Positions 52,671 through 61,356 are shown, counted from the first letter of the stretch. The stretch is 64,000 nt of DNA from Nocardioides ochotonae (GCF_011420305.2 NZ_CP061769.1:3211001-3275000), one strand, 5' to 3'. Numbers and translations: made by a program. The notes: generated by a model from the sequence alone, not told the origin.

Positions 52671-53309
52671 ATGAGGTCGAACCAGTTGCCCGCTACCGAG
52701 CACACCAGCCGCCCGTGGCGGATCCACGAGATCGCCCCGGACTTCGAGGTCGAGGACGTGTGGGCCTATCGAACGCCGGGCGCCGGGCCCGACGACTTCC
52801 CGATCATGCTCGCCGCGCTGCGCGTCGCAGGCGGCCTGAACTAGAACCCGCCCGCGGTCCGCTTCTTGTTCGCGGTGCGCTGGCGACTCGGCGCGCTCCT
52901 CGGGTGGGACACGCCTCGGGAGGGCATCGCGCAGCGGGTCGTGTCGCTGCGCGACCGACTCCCCCAAGACCTGCGCCAGGAGGGGGCCGGGGCGCCGGTG
53001 CCGAACACGCCGTTCACGATGGTGTACGAGCTGCCCGACGAGTGCGTGATCGAGCTGGCGAACAAGACCGTCCACGACCTGTGCCACCTGGGCTGGGTCC
53101 GGACGACCGAGGGCGGGTACGAGCTGCGAATGGCCGCCCTCGTGAAGCCCAACGGCTTGTTCGGGCGGCTGTACATGGCCACGATCAAGCCGTTCCGCTA
53201 CGTCATCGTCTACCCCGCACTGACCCGCAAGTGGGAGCGCGCCTGGCGCGACCGGGCAGAGCTGCTCGGTCTCGGCGCGAGCACCAGCCCGGACCCGCAG
53301 CTCCCCTAA
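52671..53309 (+). pseudogene. DUF2867-family gene interrupted by an in-frame amber stop
   Basis: From ATG 52671 the frame reads RSNQLPATEHTSRPWRIHEI and WAYRTPGAGPDDFPIMLAAL, then meets TAG at 52842-52844. The same frame continues past the stop with a typical DUF2867 body: FAVRWRLGALLGWDTPREGI, TVHDLCHLGWVRTTEGGYEL and RLYMATIKPFRYVIVYPALT, ending at 53309. One base change therefore separates this from an intact gene. A strong promoter, a TetR gene and an operator precede it, so the loss may be recent or the stop may be read through. Confidence 0.8.
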
Positions 53310-53328
53310 CCCGCCCCTAACCCGCCCC

Positions 53329-54354
53329 TCAGCCGGCGTCGTTGGCGCAGCGGAAGCCGATGTTGCCGGCGGAGGACTCCGCGGTGTTGGAGGAGCGCGC
53401 GGCGACCCGGTAGCGGTTGCAGTAGCTGTCGTGGCACAGGTAGGACCCACCGCGCATCACCCGCGGCACCCCGCCCTCCTCGCCCGGCGCCACGTCGCCC
53501 TCGGGCGCGAGCGGGTCGAGCACCGGGTCACCGGCCGCGGCGCGGTCGGCGTACTCGGTGGGCCGGAAGGTGTCCTGGCACCACTCCCACACGTTGCCGA
53601 CGGTGTTGTGCAGGCCGAAGGCGTTGGGCTGGTACGCCGTGACCGGCGCGGTGGTGAGGTGCCCGTCCTCGAGGGTGTTGACCTCGGGGAACCGGCCCTG
53701 CCAGATGTTGCAGCGCCACCGGCCCTTCGGGTGCAGCTCGTCGCCCCACGGGTAACGGGCCCGGTCCAGCCCGCCGCGGGCGGCGCGCTCCCACTCCGCC
53801 TCGGTGGGCAGCCGCTTGCCCGCCCAGCGGCAGTAGGCCTGCGCGTCGCGCCAGCTCACGTGCACGACCGGGTGGTTCTGCAGGTCGGTGGTGCTCGACC
53901 GCGGCCCGCCCGGGTGGCGCCAGTCGGCGCCGCGGACCGCCCGCCACCACGGCGTACCGGCGACGGGGCCGAGCACGTCGGCCGGCCCCGCCTCGACCGC
54001 GAGGTGGAAGACGGCCGAGAGGCCGTCGCGCTCGGCGTCGGTGACGTAGCCGGTCGCCTTCACGAACGCCGCGAACTGGGCGTTGGTGACCGCCTTGGCA
54101 TCGATGAGGTACGCCGAGAGCTCGACCTGGTGCACCGGCGTCTCTCCGTCGCCGAGGTAGCCGTCCCCGTGGGAATCCCCCATCGCGAAGGAGCCGGCGG
54201 GGATGCGCACCTGGCCGCGGGTGCTGCGCGCGCCCTGCGGCACCGCCTCGGCGGGGTGCGGCGACCGGCCCGTGGTGCCGGTCGCCGTACCCGCCGGTGC
54301 GCAGCACGCCGTGCCCACGCTCGCCGGGGCCGCGCTCGCCGGGTCGCTCGTCAT
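53329..54354 (-). CDS. Formylglycine-generating enzyme (sulfatase activator)
   Basis: A 341-residue SUMF1/FGE-family protein. It oxidises a cysteine in the CxPxR motif of sulfatases to formylglycine using oxygen and copper. The catalytic cysteine pair is C307 and C312 (GGSYLCHDSYCNRYRVAAR), five residues apart as in characterised FGEs, along with the core motifs RIPAGSFAMGD, HPVVHVSWRDAQAYCRWAGK and GNVWEWCQD. No sulfatase is in the window, so its substrates lie elsewhere. ATG 54352-54354 start. Confidence 0.93.
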   Translation of the reverse strand: MTSDPASAAPASVGTACCAPAGTATGTTGRSPHPAEAVPQGARSTRGQVRIPAGSFAMGDSHGDGYLGDGETPVHQVELSAYLIDAKAVTNAQFAAFVKATGYVTDAERDGLSAVFHLAVEAGPADVLGPVAGTPWWRAVRGADWRHPGGPRSSTTDLQNHPVVHVSWRDAQAYCRWAGKRLPTEAEWERAARGGLDRARYPWGDELHPKGRWRCNIWQGRFPEVNTLEDGHLTTAPVTAYQPNAFGLHNTVGNVWEWCQDTFRPTEYADRAAAGDPVLDPLAPEGDVAPGEEGGVPRVMRGGSYLCHDSYCNRYRVAARSSNTAESSAGNIGFRCANDAG

Positions 54355-54425
54355 GGGCAGATCGTACGCACGCCCACCGACACCTTCTCGCGACGTCCGG
54401 GACGGCCGCCCCCGCCGACCTCCGC

Positions 54426-55829
54426 TCAGCGAACGGCGTCCACGACGCGGGCCGAACGCTCGGTCTCCGCGAGGTCGTACGCCGCGTTGGCGGTGTCGTC
54501 CTCCTCGTCCATGGCGTCTCGGCTGTGCGCGCCGCGGTAGGTGGCGTGCAGCAGGTACACCGCCACGCCGGACAGCACGAGGATGACGGCGTACACGCGG
54601 TAGAGCCCCGACGGGGTGAGTCCCTGGCCCTGCAGGAAGGTCGCGAGGTTGGGGGCGAAGAACGCCACCGCGCGCCCCAGGCCCATCATCAGTCCCACGG
54701 CCGCGGCCCGGATCGCGATCGGGTAGATCGAGGGGCTGATGGCGTAGTACGCCGCGACGCCGCCGTTGACGGCCAGGCCGACCAGGACGGCCAGCACCAG
54801 CACCATCGTCTTGTCGTCGAAGAAGGCGGCGAAGGCGAAGAAGATGCCGAAGCCCAGGAACCCGATGATGGCGGTCACGACGCGCGGGTGGATGCGGCGC
54901 GCGGCCAGGGAGAAGAGCAGGGCGCCGATGACGCCGCCGGCGGCGACGAGCGCCTGGGCGGTGATGCCGAAGTCGGCGTTGCCGCTGGCCTCGGTGACCA
55001 GCTTGGCGGTCAGGCTGTTGGCGAAGTAGAACGCCGCGATCATCAGCGAGTAGGCGATCCACAGCAGGATCGTGCGGCGCAGCATGATCCCGCGCAGGGC
55101 ACCCGCCACGAAGCCGCCCCGCTGGGCGCCGGTGCCGCGCGGCGCGGGCAGCTCGGTCGCCTGCTGGGCCCCGATCTTGGCGGCGATCTTGTTGTAGGCC
55201 TTCAGCGCGCCGGCGGGCCGCTTCTCGACCAGGAAGTCAACCGACTCGGGCAGCACCAGCCAGGTGACGACGAGGAGCACGGCGGTGATGATCGCGGAGA
55301 AGAAGTAGGGCCCGCGCCAGGTGAAGGCGTCGATGAGCGCGACCGAGAGGAAGCCGCCGATCGCCGCGCCCAGCGGCAGGCCGATGCCGTAGAGCCCCAT
55401 GACCGCGCCGCGGCGCTTCTGGTTGGAGTACTCGGCGACCAGGACGCTGACGCTCGGGACGATGCCGCCCAGGAAGAGCCCGCCGAAGAAGCGGAAGGCG
55501 AGGAACGACTCGAACGACGTGGCCAGGCCGGCGAGGACCATGCCCACCACGATCAGCGCGAGCGAGAACAGGATGTGCTTGCGGCGCCCGATCCGGTCCG
55601 CGAGCGGGCTCAGGAAGATCGCGCCGATGCCCATGCCCAGGGTGCCGAACGAGGCGACCAGGCCCTGCTGCCCCTTGCCGAGGTCGAAGTACTCGGTCAT
55701 GGCCGGCAGCGTGAAGGCCGTCACCAGGATCTCGTAGCCGTCGACCATCGTCAGCAGGATGCACAGCCCGACGATGACCCACTGGTACGGGCTCATCGGG
55801 TTGCGCCGAATAGCGTCGGTGAGTTGCAC
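54426..55829 (-). CDS. MFS transporter, aromatic acid:proton symporter type (mhpT-like)
   Basis: A 467-residue, 12-helix MFS protein with family motifs DGYEILVTAFTLPAMTEYFD (helix 1), SPLADRIGRRKHILFSLALI (loop 2-3) and FRFFGGLFLGGIVPSVSVLV. This fits the AAHS family that takes up 4-hydroxybenzoate or 3-hydroxyphenylpropionate. It is divergent from the IclR regulator and next to mhpC-mhpA-mhpB, so phenylpropanoid uptake is likely. GTG 55829 has AGGAG seven bases upstream. Confidence 0.87.
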   Translation of the reverse strand: MQLTDAIRRNPMSPYQWVIVGLCILLTMVDGYEILVTAFTLPAMTEYFDLGKGQQGLVASFGTLGMGIGAIFLSPLADRIGRRKHILFSLALIVVGMVLAGLATSFESFLAFRFFGGLFLGGIVPSVSVLVAEYSNQKRRGAVMGLYGIGLPLGAAIGGFLSVALIDAFTWRGPYFFSAIITAVLLVVTWLVLPESVDFLVEKRPAGALKAYNKIAAKIGAQQATELPAPRGTGAQRGGFVAGALRGIMLRRTILLWIAYSLMIAAFYFANSLTAKLVTEASGNADFGITAQALVAAGGVIGALLFSLAARRIHPRVVTAIIGFLGFGIFFAFAAFFDDKTMVLVLAVLVGLAVNGGVAAYYAISPSIYPIAIRAAAVGLMMGLGRAVAFFAPNLATFLQGQGLTPSGLYRVYAVILVLSGVAVYLLHATYRGAHSRDAMDEEDDTANAAYDLAETERSARVVDAVR

Positions 55830-55851
55830 GGGGGAGCTCCTGCCGTTACGT

Positions 55852-55866
55852 GTGTATTAAATGCAC
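55852..55866. promoter_or_regulatory. Candidate IclR operator, copy 1
   Basis: GTGTATTAAATGCAC, in the divergent region between the MFS and IclR genes. It shares GTGTA-N6-GCAC with the site at 56728-56742 and has dyad symmetry like known 15-bp IclR-family sites. An overlapping palindrome ATGCACG-N4-CGTGCAT runs 55861-55878. Confidence 0.55.
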
Positions 55867-55959
55867 GACCCCGTGCATCTAACGAGCAAGAGTCGGGCCA
55901 GCGGTCCCACCTGTCAACCCCCAATCACCGCGGAACGCCCCTCGTCTAGGGTGCCGAGC

Positions 55960-56643
55960 GTGAGCGACAGCCGACCCGCACCCGGAGCCCAGACGCTCGC
56001 CCGCGGGCTGCGCGCCCTCGAGCTGGTCGCCGTCGCACGCGACGGGGCGACGATCCAGGAGATCGCCGCCGAGCTCGACGTCCACCGCTCGATCGCCTCG
56101 CGCATCCTCTCCACGCTGGCCGACGCGCGCCTGGTCGCTCGCAGCGCCGACGGCCGCTACCGCCCCGGCGCCGGCCTCGCCGCACTCGCCACCGGGGTCC
56201 ACGGCACCCTGCGTTCGATCGCCGAGCCGTTCATGCGCGAGCTCGCCGGCGAGTTCGGCGCCACGATCTCCCTCCTCGTCACCGAGGGCGAGGAGGCGGT
56301 GGCACTCGCCGTCATCGAACCGCCCGCATCGGGCTACGTGCTCTCCTTCCGCGCCGGCGCCCGCCACCCGCTCGGCCGCGGCGCCGCGGGCGTGGCCCTC
56401 CTCGCCGCCGCCCCGCCGGCCCCGGGCGAGGCGGAGAAGGTCACCACGTCGCGCGCCCGCGGCTACGCCGCCACCTTCGGCGAGGTCGAGCCCGGCGCGT
56501 ACGGCGTCGCCGTACCACTGTCGCTGGCCGAGGGCATGCCGACCGCCTGCCTCAACCTCATCACCTACCGCCCCGAGGTGGCGGACTCGGCCGCCCCGCG
56601 GCTGATGGCGGCCGCCGAGCGGATCTCCGCCGCTCTCTCCTGA
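55960..56643 (+). CDS. IclR-family transcriptional regulator of the mhp cluster
   Basis: A 227-residue IclR protein with an N-terminal winged helix (LRALELVAVARDGATIQEIA, VHRSIASRILSTLADARLVA) and a C-terminal effector domain (GTLRSIAEPFMRELAGEFGA, VPLSLAEGMPTACLNLITYR). Probable regulator of the transporter and of mhpC-mhpA-mhpB, as MhpR is in E. coli. GTG 55960 has TAGGGT (55947-55952) seven bases upstream, which suggests a leaderless transcript. Confidence 0.87.
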   Translation: MSDSRPAPGAQTLARGLRALELVAVARDGATIQEIAAELDVHRSIASRILSTLADARLVARSADGRYRPGAGLAALATGVHGTLRSIAEPFMRELAGEFGATISLLVTEGEEAVALAVIEPPASGYVLSFRAGARHPLGRGAAGVALLAAAPPAPGEAEKVTTSRARGYAATFGEVEPGAYGVAVPLSLAEGMPTACLNLITYRPEVADSAAPRLMAAAERISAALS

Positions 56644-56727
56644 GCGATTCCGCTCAGACCCTTGACAACCCCCGGACGCGGGTGGTGCCCTTTTACGCAT
56701 CGTGTCGTGCAACTATCGACCAGCAAC

Positions 56728-56742
56728 GTGTAAATAACGCAC
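56728..56742. promoter_or_regulatory. Candidate IclR operator, copy 2
   Basis: GTGTAAATAACGCAC lies immediately before the ribosome site AGGAG of mhpC and matches 11 of 15 bases of copy 1 (55852-55866), including GTGTA and GCAC. Confidence 0.55.
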
Positions 56743-56752
56743 AGGAGCCCGC

Positions 56753-57613
56753 ATGTCCCTCACGAAGGAATCCGCCGCCCGCGACGTGGTGCTGTCCTCC
56801 GGCACCCACGTCCGCTACTACGAGGCCGGCGACGCCGACGCGGCGAGCGTCGTGCTGCTCCACGGCTCGGGCCCCGGCGCGACGGGCTGGTCGAACTTCT
56901 CCGGCAACATCGGCGCCATCGCCGACGCCGGGTTCCACGTGATCGCCCCGGACATGCCCGGCTGGGGCGACTCCGACGCGGTCGCGACCAAGGACATGGA
57001 CCACGACAAGGACCTGATCGAGCTGCTCGACGCCCTCGGCCTCGAGCGGGCCGCCCTGGTGGGCAACTCGATGGGCGCGCACACCGCCGTCCGCTTCGCG
57101 ACGCTGCACCCCGAGCGGATCACCCACCTGGTCACCATGGGCGCCTCGCTCGGCAAGGGGCAGGCCAGCCTCTTCGGACCCTCCGGGGGCCCCAGCGAGG
57201 GCCTCAAGGTCCTGGTGCGCGCCTACAAGGACGCGAGCCCGGAGAACATGAAGGCGCTCGTCGAGATCATGACCTACGACAACGCACGCTTCGCGACCCC
57301 CGAGCTCACCGAGGCCCGCTCCGAGGCCGCACTCGCGCGCCCCGACCACCTGGCCAACTACGTCGAGGGCCTGGCCCACGGCGCGCCGATCCCGATCAAG
57401 GTCGACCGCGAGAAGATCCGCGAGATCCAGACCCCGGCGCTGCTCATCCACGGCAGGGACGACCGGGTCCTGTCCTACGAGGTCACCCTCTGGCTGCTCG
57501 CCAACATCCCCCACTCCCGTGCCGTGCTGCTGAACCACTGCGGCCACTGGGCGATGATCGAGCACGCCGAGGAGTTCAACCGCCTCGTCGTCGACTTCCT
57601 GCGTCACAACTGA
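56753..57613 (+). CDS. mhpC: Meta-cleavage product hydrolase, MhpC type
   Basis: A 286-residue alpha/beta hydrolase that hydrolyses the C-C bond of 2-hydroxy-6-ketonona-2,4-dienedioate in phenylpropanoid catabolism. Oxyanion region LLHGSGPGATGWSNF; nucleophile S106 (VGNSMGAH); acid D236 or D237 (IHGRDDRV); H265 (NHCGHWAMIE). AGGAG is six bases before the ATG. First gene of the mhpC-mhpA-mhpB run. Confidence 0.9.
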   Translation: MSLTKESAARDVVLSSGTHVRYYEAGDADAASVVLLHGSGPGATGWSNFSGNIGAIADAGFHVIAPDMPGWGDSDAVATKDMDHDKDLIELLDALGLERAALVGNSMGAHTAVRFATLHPERITHLVTMGASLGKGQASLFGPSGGPSEGLKVLVRAYKDASPENMKALVEIMTYDNARFATPELTEARSEAALARPDHLANYVEGLAHGAPIPIKVDREKIREIQTPALLIHGRDDRVLSYEVTLWLLANIPHSRAVLLNHCGHWAMIEHAEEFNRLVVDFLRHN

Positions 57614-57625
57614 CGGGGCGCCACG

Positions 57626-59353
57626 ATGACCGCCACCTCACACCTCGACACCGACGTCCTCGTCATCGGCGCCGGCCCGGTCGGGCTGACCCTCGCCAAC
57701 CTCGTGGCCCTGCGCGGTCATCGCGCGACGGTCCTCGAGGCTCGCACCGAGCTCATCGACTACCCGCGCGGCGTCGGCCTGGACGACGAGGCGATCCGCA
57801 CCCTGCGCACCGCCGGGTTGTGGGAGCAGATCGAGCAGTTCACCGTCCCGCACCACGTCGTGCGCCTCGTCAACGGCAAGGGCCAGGTCCTGGCGACCAA
57901 CGACCCGCAGACGCAGGAGTTCGGCTTCCCCCGCAAGCACGGCTTCAACCAGCCGGTGGTGGACCGCGAGCTCGCCAAGGGCCTGGACCGCTTCGCCGAC
58001 TCCTCGCTGCACTTCGGGCACCGCGTGATCGACCTCGTGGACCACGGTGACCACGTCAGCGTCACCGCCGAGACCGTCGACGAGCAGGGTGCCGTCACCG
58101 GCACCGCCTCCTTCACCGCGCGCTACGTCGTGGGCTGCGAGGGCGGCAGCTCCTTCACCCGCAAGTGGATGGGGGTGGAGTTCGTGGGCAAGTCGCCCTC
58201 GACCCGCTGGGTCGTGGTCGACGTCGAGAACGACCCGATCGGCGCCCCCAACGTCTACCTCGGCGCCGACCCGGAGCGTCCCTACGTCTCCATCGGCCTG
58301 CCGCAGGGGATCCGCCGCTGGGAGTTCATGCTCCACGACGACGAGGCGACCGAGCTCTGCGACGACCGCGAGTTCATGAACGGCCTGCTCTCGCGCTTCG
58401 TGCCGGACCCGGACGCGCTGCAGATCATCAACCAGCGCACCTTCACCCACCACGGTCGCGTGGCCTCGGACTTCCGCAAGGGCAACGTCCTGCTCGCCGG
58501 CGACGCGGCGCACCTGATGCCGGTGTGGCTGGGCCAAGGCTGGAACTCCGGCATGCGCGACGCGACCAACCTCGCGTGGAAGCTCACCGCCGTGCTCAAC
58601 GACGACGCCGCCGAGACCCTGCTCGACACCTACACCCTCGAGCGCCACCAGCACGTCTCGGACATGATCGACGTCAACATGACGGCCGGCACCGTCATGA
58701 AGATGAAGCCGCTCGGCGGCTGGATCCGCGACCGCGCCGCCTCGGCGCTCAACCTGGTGCCGACGTGGAAGTCGTACTTCACCGAGCTGCGGTTCAAGCC
58801 GATGCCGCGGTACGCCGCCGGCGTCGTCGTCGACCAGGTCACGATGGAGCCGGGCACCGCCCGGGCCAGCTTCAAGGGCTCGCGCCTCGCGCCGTTCGTC
58901 GACTCCCCCGGCTCGGCCTCCCCGGTCGGACTGCAGTTCATCCAGCCGCGGGTCAACACCGCCGACGCCCGCGACGTGCTGCTCGACGACGTCACCGGCG
59001 ACTGGTGGGCGCTGGCGACCTGGGGCACCAACCCCACGACGTACCTCTCCGCGGAGGACCTGGAGCTGGTGCGCCGCCACGGCGTCAAGCTGCTGAGCCT
59101 CATCCCCGAGACGCAGCGCGAGTGGGCCGAGAAGCAGTACGCCGACTCCCCCGCTCCGGTCACCGTGGTGGGCGACACCTCCGGCGCCCTCAAGCGCTGG
59201 TTCGACGTCCGCTCCTGCGGCCTGGTCATCCTGCGCCCCGACCACTTCATCGCCGCGGCCGCGCTCAACCAGCAGGCCTCCCAGGCCCTGGCCGCCGTCG
59301 TCGAGGCGGCGTCGCTGTCCCCCGTCACCTCCTCGAAGGGAGTCCTCGCATGA
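57626..59353 (+). CDS. mhpA: 3-(3-hydroxyphenyl)propionate hydroxylase, MhpA type
   Basis: FAD- and NADH-dependent aromatic monooxygenase of 575 residues converting 3-(3-hydroxyphenyl)propionate to the catechol. GXGXXG motif VIGAGPVGLTLANLVALRG, the DG region, and the FAD motif GNVLLAGDAAHLMPVWLGQG. The C-terminal thioredoxin-like domain is typical of the family. ATG 57626, 12 bp after mhpC; its TGA overlaps the mhpB ATG. Confidence 0.9.
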   Translation: MTATSHLDTDVLVIGAGPVGLTLANLVALRGHRATVLEARTELIDYPRGVGLDDEAIRTLRTAGLWEQIEQFTVPHHVVRLVNGKGQVLATNDPQTQEFGFPRKHGFNQPVVDRELAKGLDRFADSSLHFGHRVIDLVDHGDHVSVTAETVDEQGAVTGTASFTARYVVGCEGGSSFTRKWMGVEFVGKSPSTRWVVVDVENDPIGAPNVYLGADPERPYVSIGLPQGIRRWEFMLHDDEATELCDDREFMNGLLSRFVPDPDALQIINQRTFTHHGRVASDFRKGNVLLAGDAAHLMPVWLGQGWNSGMRDATNLAWKLTAVLNDDAAETLLDTYTLERHQHVSDMIDVNMTAGTVMKMKPLGGWIRDRAASALNLVPTWKSYFTELRFKPMPRYAAGVVVDQVTMEPGTARASFKGSRLAPFVDSPGSASPVGLQFIQPRVNTADARDVLLDDVTGDWWALATWGTNPTTYLSAEDLELVRRHGVKLLSLIPETQREWAEKQYADSPAPVTVVGDTSGALKRWFDVRSCGLVILRPDHFIAAAALNQQASQALAAVVEAASLSPVTSSKGVLA

Positions 59354-60294
59354 CCCTCGCGATGGTCTGCATGTCGCACAGCCCGCTGCTGGAGTTCAAC
59401 GACCCGGCGCCCGAGGTCAAGGCCGAGGTCGACGCGGCGTTCGCCACCGCGCGCGCGTTCGTGGAGGACTTCAAGCCCACGCTGGTCGTCGCCTTCGCGC
59501 CCGACCACTACAACGGCTTCTTCTACGACCTGATGCCGCCGTTCTGCATCGGCTACGAGGCGCTCGGGGTCGGCGACTACGACACCGCCGAGGGCCCGCT
59601 GGTCGTCCCGACCGGTCTCGCCGAGCGGCTCGCGGAGTGGGTCGCCGACCGCGACCTCGACGTCGCGATCTCCCGCAGGATGGAGCTCGACCACGGCGCC
59701 ATCCAGCCCCTGGAGATCCTCTTCGGCGGCATCGACGCCGTGCCGACCATCCCGGTCTTCGTCAACGGCGTCGCCAAGCCGTTCGTGAAGATGTCGCGGG
59801 TGCGCAAGCTCGGCGAGGCGATCGGCTCGTTCCTCGCGACGCTGGAGGACGAGCGCGTCCTGGTCATCGGCTCGGGCGGGCTCTCCCACGACCCGCCGGT
59901 GCCGCAGTGGGCCACGGCCAACGACGACCAGCGGGCCCTGCTGCTCAACGGCCGCCACCCCACGGCCGCGGCCCGCGACGCCCGCCAGCAGCGCGTCATC
60001 GACACGGGCAAGGCGTTCGCCGCCGGCACCGCGACCATCCGAGACCTCAACCCCGAGTGGGACCGGGCCCTGATGGACGTGCTCGCCTCGGGCGACCTCT
60101 CCCCCATCGACGCGATGACGCCGGAGCAGATGGCCAAGGACGCCGGCAACTCCGCACACGAGGTCCGCACCTGGGTGGCCGCCTTCGCCGCCCTCGGCGC
60201 GGCCGGGAGCTATGAGGTCGCCTCGTCGTACTACCGCCCGATCCGGGAGTACATCGCCGGCTTCGGCGTGATGACGGCGCGCACCGCCGACTGA
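59350..60294 (+). CDS. mhpB: 3-carboxyethylcatechol 2,3-dioxygenase, MhpB type
   Basis: Type III (LigB-fold) extradiol dioxygenase of 314 residues, the same length as E. coli MhpB, cleaving the catechol ring with Fe(II). Motifs: MSHSPLLEF (His), VVAFAPDHYNGFFYDLMPPF, RRMELDHGAIQPLEILFGG and VIGSGGLSHDPPVPQW. Start ATG overlaps the mhpA stop (ATGA). Followed by a perfect terminator. Hydratase, aldolase and acetaldehyde dehydrogenase (mhpD, mhpE, mhpF) are not present downstream. Confidence 0.92.
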   Translation: MTLAMVCMSHSPLLEFNDPAPEVKAEVDAAFATARAFVEDFKPTLVVAFAPDHYNGFFYDLMPPFCIGYEALGVGDYDTAEGPLVVPTGLAERLAEWVADRDLDVAISRRMELDHGAIQPLEILFGGIDAVPTIPVFVNGVAKPFVKMSRVRKLGEAIGSFLATLEDERVLVIGSGGLSHDPPVPQWATANDDQRALLLNGRHPTAAARDARQQRVIDTGKAFAAGTATIRDLNPEWDRALMDVLASGDLSPIDAMTPEQMAKDAGNSAHEVRTWVAAFAALGAAGSYEVASSYYRPIREYIAGFGVMTARTAD

Positions 60295-60328
60295 GGTCCC
60301 CCCTCCCCCCGCCCGGTCGGTCGGAACG

Positions 60329-60365
60329 ACACCCGGGGCCCGCTCGCGCGGGCCCCGGGTGTTTC
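60329..60365 (+). terminator. Terminator of the mhp operon
   Basis: Perfect 15-bp stem ACACCCGGGGCCCGC / GCGGGCCCCGGGTGT with a TCGC loop, 34 bp after the mhpB stop. Confidence 0.8.
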
Positions 60366-60400
60366 GCATCTGGGGGCTCCGTCGCTGTCGGGCGCGCCGA

Positions 60401-61125
60401 TCGCCGCTCGTAGGGCACTCGTCGCCCGTCATCCGCGCCAGCCGCCGCGGGTGCGTCGGCGGTGCGGCGGGGGTTGGTGAACGCCTCCAGGGCGGTCGTC
60501 AGTCGCAGCGCCGTGGCCTCGGGGACGCGGGCCTTGATCAGCGCGGTCCCGTCGCCCAGGCGTGGGGTCTTCAGCCAGGTACGCCGCCGGGCGTGGCGCT
60601 CGGCCTCGCGCAGACGGCGCTCCTCCAGCTGCTCGGCCCACGCGGGGGCGACGACCTCGAGGATCCGCTCACCCAGTCGCTGCAACACGCGGGGACCGAA
60701 GTCCGCGGCCCGCTCGACCAGGTGGGTCTCGGCCCGGTCCAGGACCTCGGACCACCCGGTGGCGGTGGCGTCGACCAGGGTGCCGGCCCCGGCGAGGTCG
60801 TCGAGGGCGGCGGCGATCACGTGGCCCTGATCGAGGCTGAGGTGCCCGGCCAGCAGCGCCTCGCCGAGGTGGTGGAAGTGCTGCTCGCAGGCGATCCCGA
60901 GCCGCTGCGCACGTCGCGGTGCCCGTCAGCGTCCGCGACGTCCTCGGCACACGCGATCACCCGCGCCCGCAGCGGTTGGGCGCGGGTGCAGACCTTCGCC
61001 CTCATCAACAACGCCTGACGCTTCTCCGCCAGTGACAAGAACACCGGATCCCGCGCCGCCAGCTTGTCGAGGAACTCACTCACGCAGCCCACATCGGCGA
61101 GGTAGGGATGAGCCGAATCGGCCAT
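60401..61125 (-). pseudogene. DUF222 (13E12-type) HNH gene remnant
   Basis: From ATG 61125 the N-terminus reads YLADVGCVSEFLDKLAARDP and VTRAQPLRARVIACAEDVAD-like sequence, typical of DUF222 proteins. The frame breaks near 60935 with loss of some 40 residues, then continues in another frame as [40 protein letters not shown] and [20 protein letters not shown], stopping at VPYERR (60401) where the C-terminal HNH domain should follow. So it is frameshifted, internally deleted and truncated at the 3' end by the mhp terminator region. Confidence 0.8.
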
Positions 61126-61202
61126 CGGAGCCTCCCGAGACGGAGTCGAGAGGGGTGCTGCCACTGGTTCAACCGTATGCGTGGCCACCGACAGTCGGGG
61201 GC

Positions 61203-61246
61203 GTGACCGTCACACGCGTCGAGCGCGAGGAGCCTTCCGTCTGCGT
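61203..61246 (-). repeat. Relic copy of an Ig-like domain end
   Basis: This 44-bp stretch is 38/44 identical to 62943-62986. On the minus strand it encodes TQTEGSSRSTRVTVTP, matching TQTKGSSRSTRLKVTKR at the end of the large surface-protein gene. The adjoining bases out to about 61260 (YREP) may belong to the relic. The segment between the DUF222 remnant and the phosphatase gene (61126-61356) holds nothing else that I can support. Confidence 0.6.
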
Positions 61247-61356
61247 GGGCTCGCGGTACCCCTTGGCGCCGGGCACGGCGGGCCGGGCCGCGCTCGGCAG
61301 CGAGCGCCTTGAGACCGGCCCCGCCGCGGCGAGGATCACCTCAAGCGCCGGGCTGG

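Noticed and set aside
52536..52844. Independent 102-codon gene upstream of the amber codon
   Set aside because: Its first 45 codons lie upstream of the promoter and operator; the real start is at 52671.
52866..53309. Separate small gene starting after the amber codon of DUF2867
   Set aside because: It lacks the first third of the family, a ribosome site and a promoter, and lies in the same frame as the upstream part.
58165..60294. 709-codon frame beginning inside mhpA and ending with mhpB
   Set aside because: The first 395 codons are shadow translation of mhpA; mhpB begins at ATG 59350, which overlaps the mhpA stop.
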